Counted from the stretch's first letter, positions 11,726 to 24,515 are shown. The stretch: 64,000 nucleotides of DNA from Alentia gelatinosa (GCA_950022655.1 OX465587.1:33545716-33609715), one strand, 5' to 3'. Program-made: numbers and translations. The notes: generated by a model from the letters alone, not told the origin.

Positions 11726-12282
11726 TTCTCTCTGTGTTGTGTGTGCCTCTTCATTATCCATCTTTTATTGTCTATGTATTACTTAGTTTACTTCTTATTT
11801 CTAGAATGTTGAAAAGAAATACCCAGGAAAAGTATATCATATGAGAGACTAGTGGTTTTTTGTTTTTTTCAGGTTGGTGGTGGGCACCCAGCTCAATGAG
11901 TTAGACTTCAGCCAACCTGACAGGTCCAACTCACCGCCCACCACAACACACTGACTTAACACTGAGCCCCACACAAAGTGGACCATCAACCTGCACTAAT
12001 CTATCAGCAGGCCTCGTGCTGGGAGGCGCGCCTAAAAAGAGCTGAGCTCGCCAAATGGTCGTCCACTTAGCAGCACCTTTCTGTCGATCAATAGCGGCAG
12101 TCGAGCTGCTCCACTTGACAATGGAGCCAGTCGATGCTAATCTACCCTCATAGGCCACACCAGGCCTGGCCCGCCTAACAGCAGCCTAACGTCAGCCTAA
12201 CAGCGGGATGCGTGGTGTGTGCAGCGCACATCGATTTCCGTAGGTAATGAATATATTCACAAGATAAATCATCTTTCCCGCA

Positions 12283-12697
12283 TGGTCATCTACCATGAGT
12301 TACGATATATCTGAGTGGCATGGTGCCTCTATGGTATAAAGGTGACCTACCATAAGTTACGGTATATCTGAGTGGTATGGTGCCTCTACGGTATAAAGGT
12401 GACCTACCATAAGTTACGGTATATCTGAGTGGTATGGTGCCTCTACGGTATAACGGTCACCTACCATAAGTTATGATATACCTGAGTGGTATGGTGGCTC
12501 TATGGACATATACCATAAGTTATGATATACCTGAGTGGTATGGTGCCTCTATGGACATATACCATAAGTTATGATATACCTGAGTGATGTGCTTCTATGG
12601 TATAACAGTCACCTACCATAAGTTACAACATATCTGAGTGGTTAGGTGCTTCTATGGTATAACAGTCACCTACCATAAGTTACCATACACCTGAGAG
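12283..12697. repeat. 57-bp tandem repeat, about 7 copies
   Basis: The unit contains TACCATAAGTTACGGTATAT, CTGAGTGGTATGGTGCCTCT and GGTATAAAGGTGACC. Starts at 12291, 12348 and 12405 give a period of 57. Later units lose about 12 bp. Confidence 0.85.
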
Positions 12698-13299
12698 GAG
12701 GCTGTTGGTAGGCACTGGGCAGGCTCTTGTGGTGTGATTGTCCGCTCATATTTTAGCTGAAACTTGATCTAAACTCCCCCATTCTCCAGATAGATTCTCT
12801 GTATTACTGCACTGCAGTGTGGTAATGCAGGGTAGGCAAAAACAGTAACCAGACCTCTGCAGGGGAGTTGTAGAACAAATGAGATTGTAATATGCATCTC
12901 TGCAATTAAGATTCACCCAGTAGCAGGTCCTCAGTTGATGTGCTATAAATCTGGTCATAAATGGCGTAATAATATACATATCATAAACCTTAATATATAC
13001 GTAATGATATACTTATCCGCTGCCATAATAACGGTAATTTGATGGAGAGATTAGATCTGGGGATAGATTGCTCATCTTTTTATTTCAGCGCCAGTTACTG
13101 GATTTGCATCCTGCCCACAATACACGTAGCCACCTGGTGTCAGACACTACTTCCTATAAGTGTATGACGCTGGAGGGTGTAGAACTGTAGGAAGGAGAGG
13201 GCAGGTTTGTTTATTTGTTTGTTTGGGTATAGTTTAAAATCCAACTTGTTCAACTAGACTTACTTTGTTTTACTTTACTAAGATTTGCACATCCTGTTG

Positions 13300-13530
13300 G
13301 AACATGTGAAAACTGACTTTTTAGAATTTCTGTATGTTCTAATATAATTTTTCTCATTGCATGCTAAAAAGTCAGACTTTGACACTTTTCATAGTAAAAA
13401 GTCAGGGCTTAGCCATAATTGCAAGCTTAAAAGTCAGACTTTGACACTTTTCCATGTTGAAAAGTCAGGGCTTAGCCATCATTGCACACTAAAAAGTCAG
13501 ACTTAGACATTTTTCTATGCTGACTTTTTG
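13300..13530. repeat. tandem repeat with an AAAAAGTCAG motif, about 3 copies
   Basis: AAAAGTCAGACTTTGACACT and AAAAGTCAGGGCTTAGCCAT alternate with a period of about 63 bp. Inverse GACTTTTT copies lie at both ends, so the block is also an imperfect inverted repeat. Confidence 0.7.
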
Positions 13531-13682
13531 GGCTGGCAAAAAGAGAGGGGGGGGGGGCAGTCTCCCGTCCTGCCCCCCTATTCTGACGCCACTGCAGTTT
13601 AATATAGAACGAAAGATCTGACTAGCAAGATTTTAGACAAATAAACCAGCAGATTTGAAAAATAAGTCCAGTTATGTTTACA

Positions 13683-13735
13683 TGTAGGGTTAGGGTTAGG
13701 GTTAGGGTAGAGAAAGGGTTAGGGTTTGGGATAAG
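13683..13735. repeat. interstitial telomere-like TTAGGG tract
   Basis: Four consecutive or near-consecutive GGGTTA units are followed by diverged AGGGTTAGGGTTTGGG. It is short and surrounded by ordinary sequence, so it is an interstitial tract and not a chromosome end. Confidence 0.75.
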
Positions 13736-13864
13736 CTTAGGAAAGGGTTTTCTGTTAATTTTTCCCCCAGAAAAGACCAAATTTGAAGCCAATATAACAT
13801 ACTTAATACTAAACATAGTATCTATCCACAGTTGTAATAAGATACTTGAGTTGGAAAGATTTAA

Positions 13865-14250
13865 AACGGGTCGAGTTTGTTACGGTTCTAGTTCTCAAAG
13901 TGGGTCGAGTTTTTCACAGGTCGAGTTTGCTATGGGTCAAGTTCTTAAAGCAGGTCGAATTTGTTATGGGTTGAGGTCATTACAGATCGAGTTCGTTCTG
14001 GGTCGAGTTCTTAACGTGGGTCGAGTTTTTAGGGTAAAATTTGTTCTGGGTCAAGTTCCTAAAGTGGGTCCAGTTTGTTACGGGTCAAGTTTTCCCCAGG
14101 TCAAGTTCGTTCTGGGTCGAGTTCTAAACGAGGGTCGAGTTCTTAACGTGGGTCGAGTTTTACGGGTCAAGTTCCTAAACTGGGTCGAGTTTGTTACGGG
14201 TCGAGTTTTTTTCCCAAGGTCAAGTTCGTTTTGGGTCGAGTTCTCCAGTA
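13865..14250. repeat. degenerate minisatellite, GGGTCGAGTT-type
   Basis: GGGTCGAGTT(TGTTA/CTTAA)-like units of variable length (about 20-33 bp) run through the block, keeping a long but low-complexity frame open. Confidence 0.75.
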
Positions 14251-14454
14251 TTCGTCCGGCACACGGCACACAACACCGTCATCCATCTAGTCCACGCCTG
14301 GTACGCTGCTAAACGCAAGCCGCGTCTCCGTCATCCTCGTGCCTGCTGCGTGTAGTAACGTGTACCTGAGCCCGTCCTGCAGGTCGCTAATAGCTGTAAT
14401 TACGGGTGTGACGTCAGGGCTCGCCTCAGGTACAGTCTACATCACCTCCACCTG

Positions 14455-15085
14455 GCGGCCATGAATGAGGCTGGATCTACGAGACTTCTTAATTAGAGTC
14501 TGGAGACAGGTGGGTTATTTAACTTTTAGATACAGAGAGGCGATGTGGAATACCACAATGGAAGAGGTATATATATATTTTGTTAAGACTTTTTTTACCC
14601 TGGTAGATACTCAATTCCGAAGGACTGGTCTCATTGCACTACCATATATAGACAATAATCGATGGTTTTGTGGACGTGTTGTAATACACGAGCACTAGCC
14701 CACATAACCATCGTTTTTTGCATTTATCATCCATCTTTTCGAACAAATAAAACCCTGTAATTGTCACATTAATGGGTATGACAATAGGGATTATTTCTTT
14801 GCTCTTTAGCACAAAGGACTATTTTCCCCGTATACTATCGAGTTGAGCCAGTATACTACAGGTTTGAATTCGTATATCACAGTTATGGTATCTGACAGGT
14901 TTTATATAATGGGTCGTGGATTACTGAGTCCCCATACATTTCCAATGGGGGCTTTGTATACGATGGATGATAAAGAATAAATCTGGATCTGCGATGTTTG
15001 TTAATTAAAGCCTAGCAACAGGTGTGTTATTTTACTTTTACTTACAGACAAAATATGGAATACCACATGTCATGTGCATTATTTC
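14455..15085. repeat. diverged direct duplication
   Basis: About 14468-14560 (CTGGATCTACGAGACTTCTT, AATTAGAGTCTGGAGACAGG, GTGGAATACCACA) recurs at about 14980-15075 (CTGGATCTGCGATGTTTGTT, AATTAAAGCCTAGCAACAGG, ATGGAATACCACA). The approximately 510-bp offset suggests an old tandem duplication or two copies of one repeat. Confidence 0.55.
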
Positions 15086-15094
15086 ACATATTTT

Positions 15095-15310
15095 AGGCTC
15101 AGTTCAGGCTTACGTCAGGCTAATTTCAGATTCAGCTCAACTTCAGTCCAACCTTAATTCAGCCTCAATTCTGGTTAATTCCAGGCTTAGTTCAGGCTCA
15201 GTTGAGGCTTAATTGTCGTCTCAGTTCAGGGTACGTTTAGGCTTAATTCAGGCTAAGTTCAGGCTAAGTTCAGCCTCAGTTTAGGCTCATCCAAGGCTCA
15301 GCACAGGCGC
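15095..15310. repeat. 10-11 bp minisatellite, GGCTCAGTTCA-type
   Basis: About twenty degenerate units (AGGCTCAGTTC, AGGCTTAATTC, AGCCTCAGTTT) occur in tandem. Confidence 0.75.
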
Positions 15311-16019
15311 TGCGTAGGCCCACTCTCGATCTAGTTTAAATGTGAAAATTCAATGGACCTATAGGGGACAGAGCCATTGTTAGTTCACGAAGCAGTCACT
15401 AGGTGGTCGGGGGACAAACCTGTATTCTGGCTCTTTGTTCTTACAAAATTCAACTACCTTTCAATATTTTACCATGGTTCCCTTGACTCTCTACACCCAT
15501 CCCAAAGTAGGATGACATAATAACTAAACCCAAGACATGATATTTTCCATATGGAACACTTTATATAAATATGTGAGCAAGGCTAAAGTTGTGACATTTC
15601 CCAATTATCACTCACTTCTTTCCCACCTCCTTTAGTGAAGAACACCTACTTTTTCACCTCCTTTAGTGAAGAACACCTACTTGGGCGGCGTCATGGCGGC
15701 GCCCATGGATCATAGGCTATATGCCGTATACCTACAACTAATTTGATAGTGAAATCATTTATGTTTTCCAACTAACATTGTTTCGGCGATCAAACATCTT
15801 ATTATGTTGGAAAGGTCAAAACTGAATGTGTAATTCCCTTGGGTACTGACGGGCAATGGTAGTTAAAGACACTACTTGAGTGCAGGGAATATTTGTCACA
15901 CCCACTCAGACTCAACCTCCACAATGCGGTTTGAATGTCACCTACGTCATCTCTGACGTCATCACCTACGTCATCGCCGATCTACGTCACCTGTCACATG
16001 TTCTCATGTTGTGGCAGAT

Positions 16020-16303
16020 TATGAAGAGACGTCACGAGTTTTGAGTCTGAGTTTATTTATGTCACGCATTTTGTTGGCTCTGTAATTTCACGAGTCAAAG
16101 ACGAGTGGCATTACAAAGCCAACAAAATGCGTGACATAAATAAACTCAACTTCAAACGAGTGGCGTCTAGATTTTATCCTACCCAATTTCCACATTTCTT
16201 CAGCATAAAAAAGTAGTGACATAAACAACACTTTATGTCACACCCGTGACATAAAGAAATCCCATGTTAAGCCTATGGAGTTTTTTTATTAGGGGTGGGA
16301 TAA
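16020..16303 (-). mobile_element. bipartite foldback element, CC-type with a GACGTCACGAG stem
   Basis: The element is 284 bp. The palindrome half on the left has a long stem (GAGTTTATTTATGTCACGCA and its inverse) and apex TTCACGAGTCAAAGACGAGT. The module runs from TTATCCTACCC to GGGGTGGGATAA with TTAAGCCTATGGAG inside. Confidence 0.88.
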
Positions 16304-18509
16304 TAGGTATGAACGTCGCCTGTGAAACCAGCCCTGTCCACAACAGGAATCAGTTGTTTTTGGGGTTTCAAAAAAAAATTTGATTCGGGAAGCCAATTGT
16401 ATTGAGAGCGCAGTGGGTGCAAGGTTTACAGGCCTATCCTACAGTTCGCGGTGGCACCACCTCGTGATTTTTAAAATTGTCAATCATCAGTAGAACTGAT
16501 ACATTGGGATCCATTCTAATTCTAAATGAGATAATTCAACGTTTTCCCAGTTTATACAATCTTAATGGGTTATATCGACCAATTAACATTGGCTTGATTT
16601 ACATAGGAAATGTACTGAAATTATTATTTTTTAATTCTTTCAAAGAAAAGCACGATGACCTATAAATTTTATAACATAAATGTCTAGTACTATAGATCTA
16701 CAATATTCTGTGAACGTTTGAGGAAAAGGACATGGGTTTTACTATGTGAAACGCAACTTTTGTTTAGAATTTCTATATACATGTATTCTATTATACATTT
16801 ATCATAATATTTATCTCTAAATCAAAAATGAGCACGATGACCCCTAATTTCTATGTAAGATATGAATTCCATAACACTTAGAGATCATCATATTAAATTT
16901 TCAGGTAATGGGTTTTAATTGTCTGATATGTTTTTAAAGTAATAAAATCATGGTGTGTAGTTCTGGAAATATTCGCTGTATATAAATAATTCTTTACCAG
17001 TATATTCAAAATTGTATCACATTATTTTTCAGACACTTGAGCGATAAAATTGAAAAATATAACTGTGGCTGCATTGTTTTTCTGATATGAAATTATCGAT
17101 TTAGACTATTAGCCATGGAATGGGGCCGGAGCATGGGGAGAAGTTTGAGCCGCTGTTTATTGATGTTCATGATGCTTATTTTATACTATTTTCGTCTTTT
17201 TTTTTACACAGGAATATTTCTTCTTGATAAACTGGAAATGAAAACAATTTCCTTGGAAGAAGTGGAAAACTGTCACCTATGTTATATGTAGCATGCCAAA
17301 GTGCAGGCGTCTTGGTGGAAATTGTTGTGATCCAACTCTATAAATTAAATCATCGAAAAAATCATCGAAAAAAATCACCAATACACCCAACAGGTTACCA
17401 CGACAACTATTCCTGAGACCAGGGATGTCAGCAACCCTTGAAGAAAATCCCTGAAGTCATTTGCGGCAACAACCTACACCCCTCCCCTCCCAAGACTACA
17501 ATGAACAAGCTTACTGGGAACTCTAAACCAATGATGACTGGTACTATAGTGTACTCTCCAATCCGAACCCTATCTCTTACGCCCTAGTCATGTTTTACTA
17601 AATATGTGCATGGGAGTGTGTAGTATATTATTACATACCTATGGCCGAACGTCTATGAAATACTTCCTGCTGCTAGGGGTATAGTATGGATAATGTTCGG
17701 GCGCACTGCGCCCATAGTGAATAGTTGGGCGCACTGTGCCCGTAGTGAATGCCTCGAGTCTAAAGGCACATAAATTAAGTACATAAAATGGCATTTTTTC
17801 TTGATATTTAGGTATGTAATAATATGAAAACGTAGTGACTAAGTCTGCAGGGATGTCATTCTCGGCCTTTTGATGCCATAAATACCTCCCTCCACCTGCG
17901 GTGTTGGGACGTATTTATGGCATCAAATGACCTCGAACGACCATCCCTACGGGCTCAGTAACCACGTTTTCTCTTAAAGTTGGTTCCTAGTGTTACCTAT
18001 GCATTCAAAGTGGTTCGTATGGGAACCTATGGGCAGCTTGTCAGGGAATACCCTGAAAATCATGGCAGAGGTAATGCATACAGTTACAGGGGTTAGAGAC
18101 ATACTATGAGATTGACATACACAGGTTCTATTAAGTCTTTTAAATACTGAGGACAATATTTATGTGCTTCAAAAATCCCCGATTTCAGAGATTTCCTTGA
18201 ACTCTGACACTCCTGCTGAAATCCCATTGTTGACGGCTGAAAATGAAGTATAATATGAGGGAGAATTCTCGCTTATAGTTATTAAGATGCAGGTATACAT
18301 CTATTCATAGAACAGTGGAGGCGTTGAGGTCGGGAGATCTACTAATTTCACTCAGGTGTGGGTGACTGGCTGATCATGTTACAGGTTGGTTTCTACTTCA
18401 CATCCCCCGCATTTCCACCTAAAGTCATTAATATCATCGATCACCACCAGCATATCTGAGTCACTGCATTGAGACAGCAAACATGGTAAATATATATTAA
18501 TAATTATTT
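16304..18509. other. gene-free, AT-rich stretch
   Basis: No exon was recognised. At 17105-17285 there is a diverged copy of the intron-dwelling repeat (AATGGGGCCGGAGCATGGGG, ATGAAAACAATTTCCTTGG). At 17865-17960 CATAAATACCTCCC pairs with GGGACGTATTTATGG as an imperfect inverted repeat. A short repeated GGGCGCACTGCGCCC-like motif lies at 17698-17745. Confidence 0.4.
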
Positions 18510-18801
18510 AGAAGGAAACCCACGAGATGGAAATAGCTTGGTCCGTACTCTACCGAGTTTGACTGCAGAGTAATTCACGAAGTGACGCTGAGTGAATTAC
18601 TCTGTGGTCAAACGAGGTGGAGTGCAGACCAAGTAATATTCATCGAGTGGGTTTCTGATTTTATCTCACCCCGTATAACACTACTTATTGATGAAATAAT
18701 TCACCAAATTAACCATTGAGTATTGGGTAAACGAACCTTACGGCCGTGGAGTACGAGTTCCTAATGTTAAGCCTATGGAGAAAAATACCGGGGTGAGGTA
18801 A
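18510..18801 (-). mobile_element. bipartite foldback element, TC-type
   Basis: The stem is GGAAACCCACGAGATGGAAA... with ...TCATCGAGTGGGTTTC, and the inner stem GAGTAATTCACG/GAGTGAATTACTC closes on apex AAGTGACGCTGAG. The module runs from TTATCTCACCC to CGGGGTGAGGTAA with TTAAGCCTATGGAG inside. Confidence 0.86.
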
Positions 18802-19054
18802 TGTATTTTATAATAGGAAACACTGGGGGTTTTCTTCAAATGCTTCTTGAAGGAGCAAGGAAAGTTTTGATCTCTTTAGACATACCAAAGCTTCTTGAAA
18901 ATCTTGGGTTTCCCAAAGAAACTTCAGAATTTTTGTTCTATCGGTGTCCTGAGGTACACTGTACAAAGATGTTGTACCTCTTAGATACTCATCCCATCCC
19001 ATCCATTATAGAGGCATTATGCTTTGGAATAATGAGCCCGATATCGTTTGGTTT

Positions 19055-19345
19055 TTAGGTTTGTAGGTTTGATTTAACGTCCAGTCAACCATTGCAGGTT
19101 CTTACCAGACTTTCTCAAGGTTCTTTTACACCACAAGGGTGGTGATCGAATATATGTGCAAGGAATTTAGGAAGAAACCTCACCCCTACACATTTACCGA
19201 GGTGAGAGTTCTTTTACTTCCCACACCACATAGACATGGTATGAGAAGGATTGGCCTTTGATATAGCAGTAAATCTACCACTGCTGGGGGTGAAGGAGAA
19301 AAGTGGCTGCAGTGTGACCTGAATCAACAAAGTCTGACAACCTTG
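19055..19345 (-). mobile_element. SINE, nearly complete
   Basis: From the left it has the tail (GATTTAACGTCCAGTCAACC), then CCTACACATTTACCGAGGTG, the central CCACTGCTGGGGGTGAAGGA, and the start of the tRNA-like part (CAACAAAGTCTGACAACCTT). The distal A-box end of the head is missing. Confidence 0.78.
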
Positions 19346-20852
19346 GAAGTTGGTAAAAATGAGGACTAACCTACGACCCCAATAAGAATGAAAATAATTT
19401 TTTTTTTTTTTTTTTACCTCGATGTGAGTTGTATTGCCCCCGCCTCTTCCTTCGCCCAGAAACGCTGTCATTCGCACTTTATGGTTAGTCCTATCTAACC
19501 ACCTTTCGCCCACTTGCATCTTCAAACCCTTTTGAAGACGCCAGGTTCTTTGTAAAATCACTTTGACACTACAACAGAACCCCTGTCACACTTGGACAGG
19601 ACCGTGTGCTTCGGCACTCACAGCAAAACGCCTGAGGAAACACTTGTTGAAACCGTGTTCTATCCGTAACCACTACGGTTAGATCAAAGTTGCCCCAATA
19701 TGTTGACATCCTGATCAGCAGCTTAGCAACTAACCCCACTACATCGCTACCATAGCGATGTTGACATCGTGACGTCATGTCGCGAGGCGAACCTTAGACG
19801 ATGACAGCGTCATCGCTTTCACTTGAAAACGACATTCACACGATAGAGTTTGTGGTGAACAGTCAGGCTTTGCCTCGTACTGCCAATTTCAGAATGAAAA
19901 TAAAAATATATACATATCTAGTAACTCTTACCCCATCGTGGTAACTAGTGCCATATGTGCTGTTCAATCCCCTGTTTTTTTCAGCATATGTTGTACTATG
20001 CTACCTTGTCTGTATCATAGGCTATTGTGGCTTATCTCTCCCTAAAACGGGACCAATATAATACTATGATGTTGTATATTGTCTGAATGATTATGATGTA
20101 TCGTTGAGGTCTCAGGACCAGTGGAAGACCGTTTTATGTAACGACGAACTGTGCCAATAAAAAAAGGAAAAGAAATCCCTAGAATTGTTTGTTGCCTGAC
20201 AAGAGAGCATCAGGTGCTCCATGGAGAGACCTCTCTTTTTTTTCTTTTTTTTTATTCATTTATTTATCCCTGTTCTCCTACTGTGATCACACAGAGTGGA
20301 AACAATCAATAAATTGCTGACCGTGTAATTTGATATCGCAAAAAGGTGCCGGGGTTTCGGGGGGTGGCCTGCATTTTCAGCTTTTCTCATTAGTGAATTT
20401 CTGGCCTCAGTCAAGAGCTAGATAAGCCCCTTTTTATACAGTCCTCATATTTTCTCCTCAGATTTACACTGATCTAAATTATGATCCAAGGGACCTCAAA
20501 AATATCAGAAATTCCCGAAAGATATATGAAAATCCCATCATTTCGATATCTGTAATATAAATGAATTAGGCCATGATTTAGTACAAAGTTCTGTAGTTCT
20601 TCCTCAGTAGTAACGACGTCCCACTGAGTCACTAGACATGGGTTTTATATACTGCGTTTGAAGTACAAACTAAATCTAAAATGTATGTTGACATCTTTTC
20701 CCGTTCGGGCGAGGCCGAACGTAGCGGAAAAAAATCAGAACGGAGGAAATCTGTGAGCGAGTTGACTTGGGAGAGAGCTCGGATACAGGTAGACATACGT
20801 GGCAGCGTATCGGTACGCCTCGTCCACCATTATATCTAAAATGTATCGTATA

Positions 20853-21166
20853 TTATCCTACCCCTAATATAAAATCCCGTAGGCTTAACATTGAGTTTCC
20901 ATTTGCAACGCTGACTGGCATACAGAGTTTTATATGCCACTAGTGGCATACAGAATTGTTAATAGGTAATATTCCAAAATCGAGGAGACGGGGAAGGATA
21001 AAATGTAAACCTGATTTGTGTTAATCTTGGCCACCGCATGCCACTCCTAGAGTTTGGGCTTTGGACTTCACTCGGCTTCGCTTCATGAAGTCTCTATGCC
21101 AAATACCAGTCGTGGCATACAGTGGCCAAGATTAAAACTCATCCAGTTTTACGATAATATGGGACC
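20853..21166 (+). mobile_element. bipartite foldback element, CC-type
   Basis: The element is 314 bp. The module starts TTATCCTACCCCTAAT (GTAGGCTTAACAT) and closes near GGGGAAGGATAAAA. The palindrome half is GTTAATCTTGGCCACCG paired with AGTGGCCAAGATTAAAAC, with apex TTCACTCGGCTTCGCTTCAT. Here the apex lost at 6216-6497 is intact. Confidence 0.85.
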
Positions 21167-21319
21167 CTCCAAGGACTCTTACCTTGAACTGCACACACAA
21201 GCCCTTGATACTCTTAATAAAACACCCAGACAATCTCTATTGAGCGTGAGCCACACGCTCATATACTCAACCTAGGTTAGGAGACGTTATATATCATTTG
21301 GCGTGCTGCAAGAACTTTC

Positions 21320-21510
21320 GCTATCTGCATGCTAACCAGGTGACATTGAGACAGGTGCTGAGGCCCAGTATCTCAGAGGCATGCCCAGCTGACCATAACC
21401 AATCACTAGAGACTGAAATACCTCATTGAGCCACTGGTGCCTGATACATTAGGATCCCAGAAAGGCAGTTGTAGAAAGGGCAAGTTGACTGGGTGCAAGT
21501 GGGTTACAGA
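21320..21510 (+). repeat. dispersed repeat with SEACPADHNQS frame
   Basis: This is the second copy of the element described at 7925-8160. It includes CAGAGGCATGCCCAGCTGAC and, downstream, GGGCAAGTTGACTGGGTGCA, which is also shared with 44940-45130. Confidence 0.5.
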
Positions 21511-21832
21511 AAATGACCCATATTGTTTTGTTTTTTGTGTGTGTTTTTCATTTTCAATTCCTAGCTCATTCATCAATGATGAACATACTCTTTGTTTCTA
21601 GCTGTTCACATATTGCGGACACCTTATCCCCGTGGCCATGTATATTGCATTTAAATAACTATTCTGAAGTGATTTTTATTCATTTCTGCCCTGAAGAAGG
21701 TGTTTAACCACCGAAATTTTAGCTAAATGGAATTAAAGTATTGATCAAAAAAGGTTCATAAGGTTTTTATCCAGTAATTAGGTTTGGACAGTCTTCTTGA
21801 CCTGATTCAGATGTAGTTTGATACTTATGTAA

Positions 21833-22022
21833 GGAGCCATCCATAAAGTATGTACGCAGAATTTCCAAAATTTTGGACCCCACTCCACCATTTACCAATC
21901 TTGCATGCAACAGAACAAAGAAGGAGCATTCGCAAAATTTATTTTTAAAAAATTAAAAAAGAAAGTACGACCCCCCCCCCCCCCCCCTCCGTCAGTGCGT
22001 ACCTACGATATGGATGGCCCCT
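21833..22022. mobile_element. short TIR element (MITE), GGGGCCATCCATAAAGT ends
   Basis: Terminal inverted repeats GGAGCCATCCATAAAGTATG and (inverse) TATGGATGGCCCC enclose about 190 bp with a poly-C tract. TAA occurs on both sides and can be read as a 3-bp target duplication. A second copy lies at 53999-54164. A TWA target and GG... termini would fit a PIF/Harbinger-type MITE. Confidence 0.7.
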
Positions 22023-23730
22023 AAGCGTTGATAGTCAGAACTATGGTCCACCTTTACAAGGTCAGTGTTTAATCTTTGTTTCATTTGTCATACAATAAGA
22101 AGAAGTCTCATATGTTAAAGGAAGTAAGACGAGATTTCCTGGGACCCAAACCAGGACCCCACAATCTCCCAACCCCAATTAGGTTCTATGCGGCACCTCC
22201 GTGTTACATAACAAACACAAATGAGGTCCTCAGATTAATGAGACCTGGCAATAACACCTCTATGGCAAGCCGATTCTACCTTGATAATGACACCTTCCTG
22301 TCACTTTTGAACCAAGTTGCTATGATATCTCCAGGTTACAATTGTTACGTCTGTAACAACAAGCGCCGCCAGTATGGGAACCGGGCATCACCATGTTCTC
22401 ACTCTCCAGCACATTACAGTAAAAATAGATTACAAATGAGATCCTCGGTGTCTTATAATTCTGATACATTAACTTCGGCCCGCATGTCCAGGGATGTCAG
22501 CTGAGGTCAAGACAAAAATAGGAAATACTTTTCACATGGAATTTACTGCCTCAGAGAGACTGACAAAACATGGAAAGCACATCGTTGGGGTCTGTGGGTG
22601 GGGAAGTTTCAAGTATGTCTTATTGTATAATACACCAATGACTTAAAAGCTATTAAATACATAAAGCAGGAGTTCAAGATCGCAAAACACCACAGATGTA
22701 TAGTCACATGACCAGTACACCAATCAAACTTTATGGACTCTTTTTATGTTGCCTTAACCATAACAAATTGTCAGTGTTGTGTCATTAGATTGTTTTCCTC
22801 CCTCCAGACTAGTACGAGGAAGATAGCCTTATGGTGATTGTGCGCTGTCTTTATTTATTTGAATTAGAAAAAAATGGTATATTGGTGTAAATTAGGCTAA
22901 ATTTACTATCTCTTTATATTACAAACGAAAAAAATAATCTGATAATCTGAAAATGGAAACAAGGGTTTCCTTGGAAAACTGCCATCTCTGCATGTCACAA
23001 CGAGTAAAATAAGGCCCTGAAGATGATCTGGTGCTACTTTTGAAAAGAAAAAAAAAATTTGGCCGGCTGTGTCTACAAACATTATGATCAGTCATAACAC
23101 GGAACTACTATCAGTGATAACAGTGAACCCACACGTGCCAACCACAAAGTAGGCCGCCCTTATCAGTATTTACTCCACCTGCCGATTCCAGCACGGATAT
23201 TTATACCGCCAGTGAGGAAAAGGAGGAATTTCTCCTCTTCTACGTTAGTCCCTTGTCTCATCATTTGCATTTATTTACTAAAATTTCACTGAAAACGTAA
23301 AATACTAAGAGATATGTTCACGAGACTGAAGTTTAATTCTTACTTCATAAAACGAAAGACAAGAGTTGAATACTTTATCTCACTCCTGGCATATTTCTCC
23401 ATATTGACCTAGGAAACTTGTACCAGATGCTTTTTCTAGTTACCGAAAAAGATACTCAATTCACATTGGGTAGTTGGCCTCTCCTTAAACGTCTATTTAT
23501 ACTGGGAACGTATTTAGTCTTGCAGCTGGTCTCAATGTAGACCCAGTTTCAGAATTTGATGACCACATGATGTTGGCAGCATAGATGATCAAACGCTTGG
23601 AGTATTTGCCACGCGTAACTAGCTTAAAAAAACCTCCATGGAGGATGAACCCTGAAGGCTAACATTGTAACAAGAAGTAGAAATAGTTTGGTTGTTGTTG
23701 TTTTTTGTGACCAGAATTGTATTCTGACAC
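22023..23730. other. gene-free stretch
   Basis: A 142-codon frame at 22076-22504 starts with a plausible ATG but shows no domain, no repeat and no splice context, so I do not call it a gene. About 22940-22990 resembles the intron-dwelling repeat (GGAAACAAGGGTTTCCTTGG). Nothing else is recognisable. Confidence 0.4.
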
Positions 23731-23734
23731 GTCT

Positions 23735-24515
23735 TAAGTGATGGTTCTACCAACACAATGGATTTTCCATGTTATATCTTGGTATGTCTTGTTTTATCTC
23801 ACCCCAGATATTTTTTCTTCATAGACTTAACATTGGGAACTCGTATCTAATGCCCATGAGATATTTAGGAAAAATATCCAATGGGGGATTATGTCACAAA
23901 GGTTAGCCCATTAGTCAATGTAAAGGGTGAGATAAATTCAGAAACCTATTCAAGTTTAGGGTCAGAGCTCAATCCCATCTCGTTTGAATCGCTACATAAT
24001 TCACGCGGCTTCGCCTTGTGAATTACTACGCAATTCAAACTCGATGGGATACAAGCTCTGACCCTAAACTTTCATGGGTTTCCTCTATAACATCTTACAG
24101 TGTTGCAATTTGTCTTACCTCCTTTGATGCGACACATTGCACACGATCATATGTGTGCTTTTTCGTGATGTTGTGTGTACAATTTGGTGCTCCACCACAG
24201 CGATGCCTCAAGATCTATTGCCGACATATTGTGATAAGAATGTGGCGAAATTTCTTACCCAGACTGATGCATCACGGCAAATATGCAGGTGCTTACAGTA
24301 GAACCCAACATAAGTGGACACCCTCCGTTCCGGGCCAAAGTGTACGCTTACATGAGGTGACCGCTTACACAGGGTTAAATTAACCCTTATGCGAGGTGTC
24401 TACATTATTCAAAACCCTGCATGATTTAGAAAGACAACCAAATGATGACCAATCTCGCTATATCTTGAGTGTTGGTGGAACCAGCCCTTTAAATTGGTAG
24501 GAATAGTAGATGTTC
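23735..24515. repeat. dispersed repeat, copy with two insertions
   Basis: The block starts GGTTCTACCAACACAATGGA and ends TTGAGTGTTGGTGGAACCAG, so its ends are inverted repeats (TGGTTCCACCAACAC type). It matches 27610-27955, sharing GTGATGTTGTGTGTACAATT and CCACCACAGCGATGCCTCAA. Relative to that copy it carries the foldback element at 23794-24089 and a second insert at about 24297-24390 containing TTCCGGGCCAAAGTG. It looks like a non-autonomous TIR element of about 345 bp without the inserts. Confidence 0.72.
23794..24089 (+). mobile_element. bipartite foldback element, TC-type, with defined empty site
   Basis: The element is 296 bp. The module 23794-23935 runs TTATCTCACCCC (CATAGACTTAACAT inside) to GGGTGAGATAA. 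The palindrome follows, with TTCAAGTTTAGGGTCAGAGC paired with GCTCTGACCCTAAACTTTCA, apex CGCGGCTTCGCCTTGTG and end TTTCCTCTATA. It interrupts the repeat at 23735-24515. Comparison with 27650-27700 gives flanks GTCTTGTT and ACATCTTAC against uninterrupted GTCTTGTTATATCTTAC. Confidence 0.9.

Noticed and set aside
13683..13735. Chromosome end
   Set aside because: There are only a few TTAGGG units, with unique and genic sequence on both sides.
22076..22504. 142-codon open frame as a gene
   Set aside because: It has no domain, no splice partner and no codon-use signal, and lies in repeat-rich non-coding sequence.
24018..24383. 121-codon open frame
   Set aside because: It runs from a foldback element into a dispersed repeat and is broken in the sister copy.
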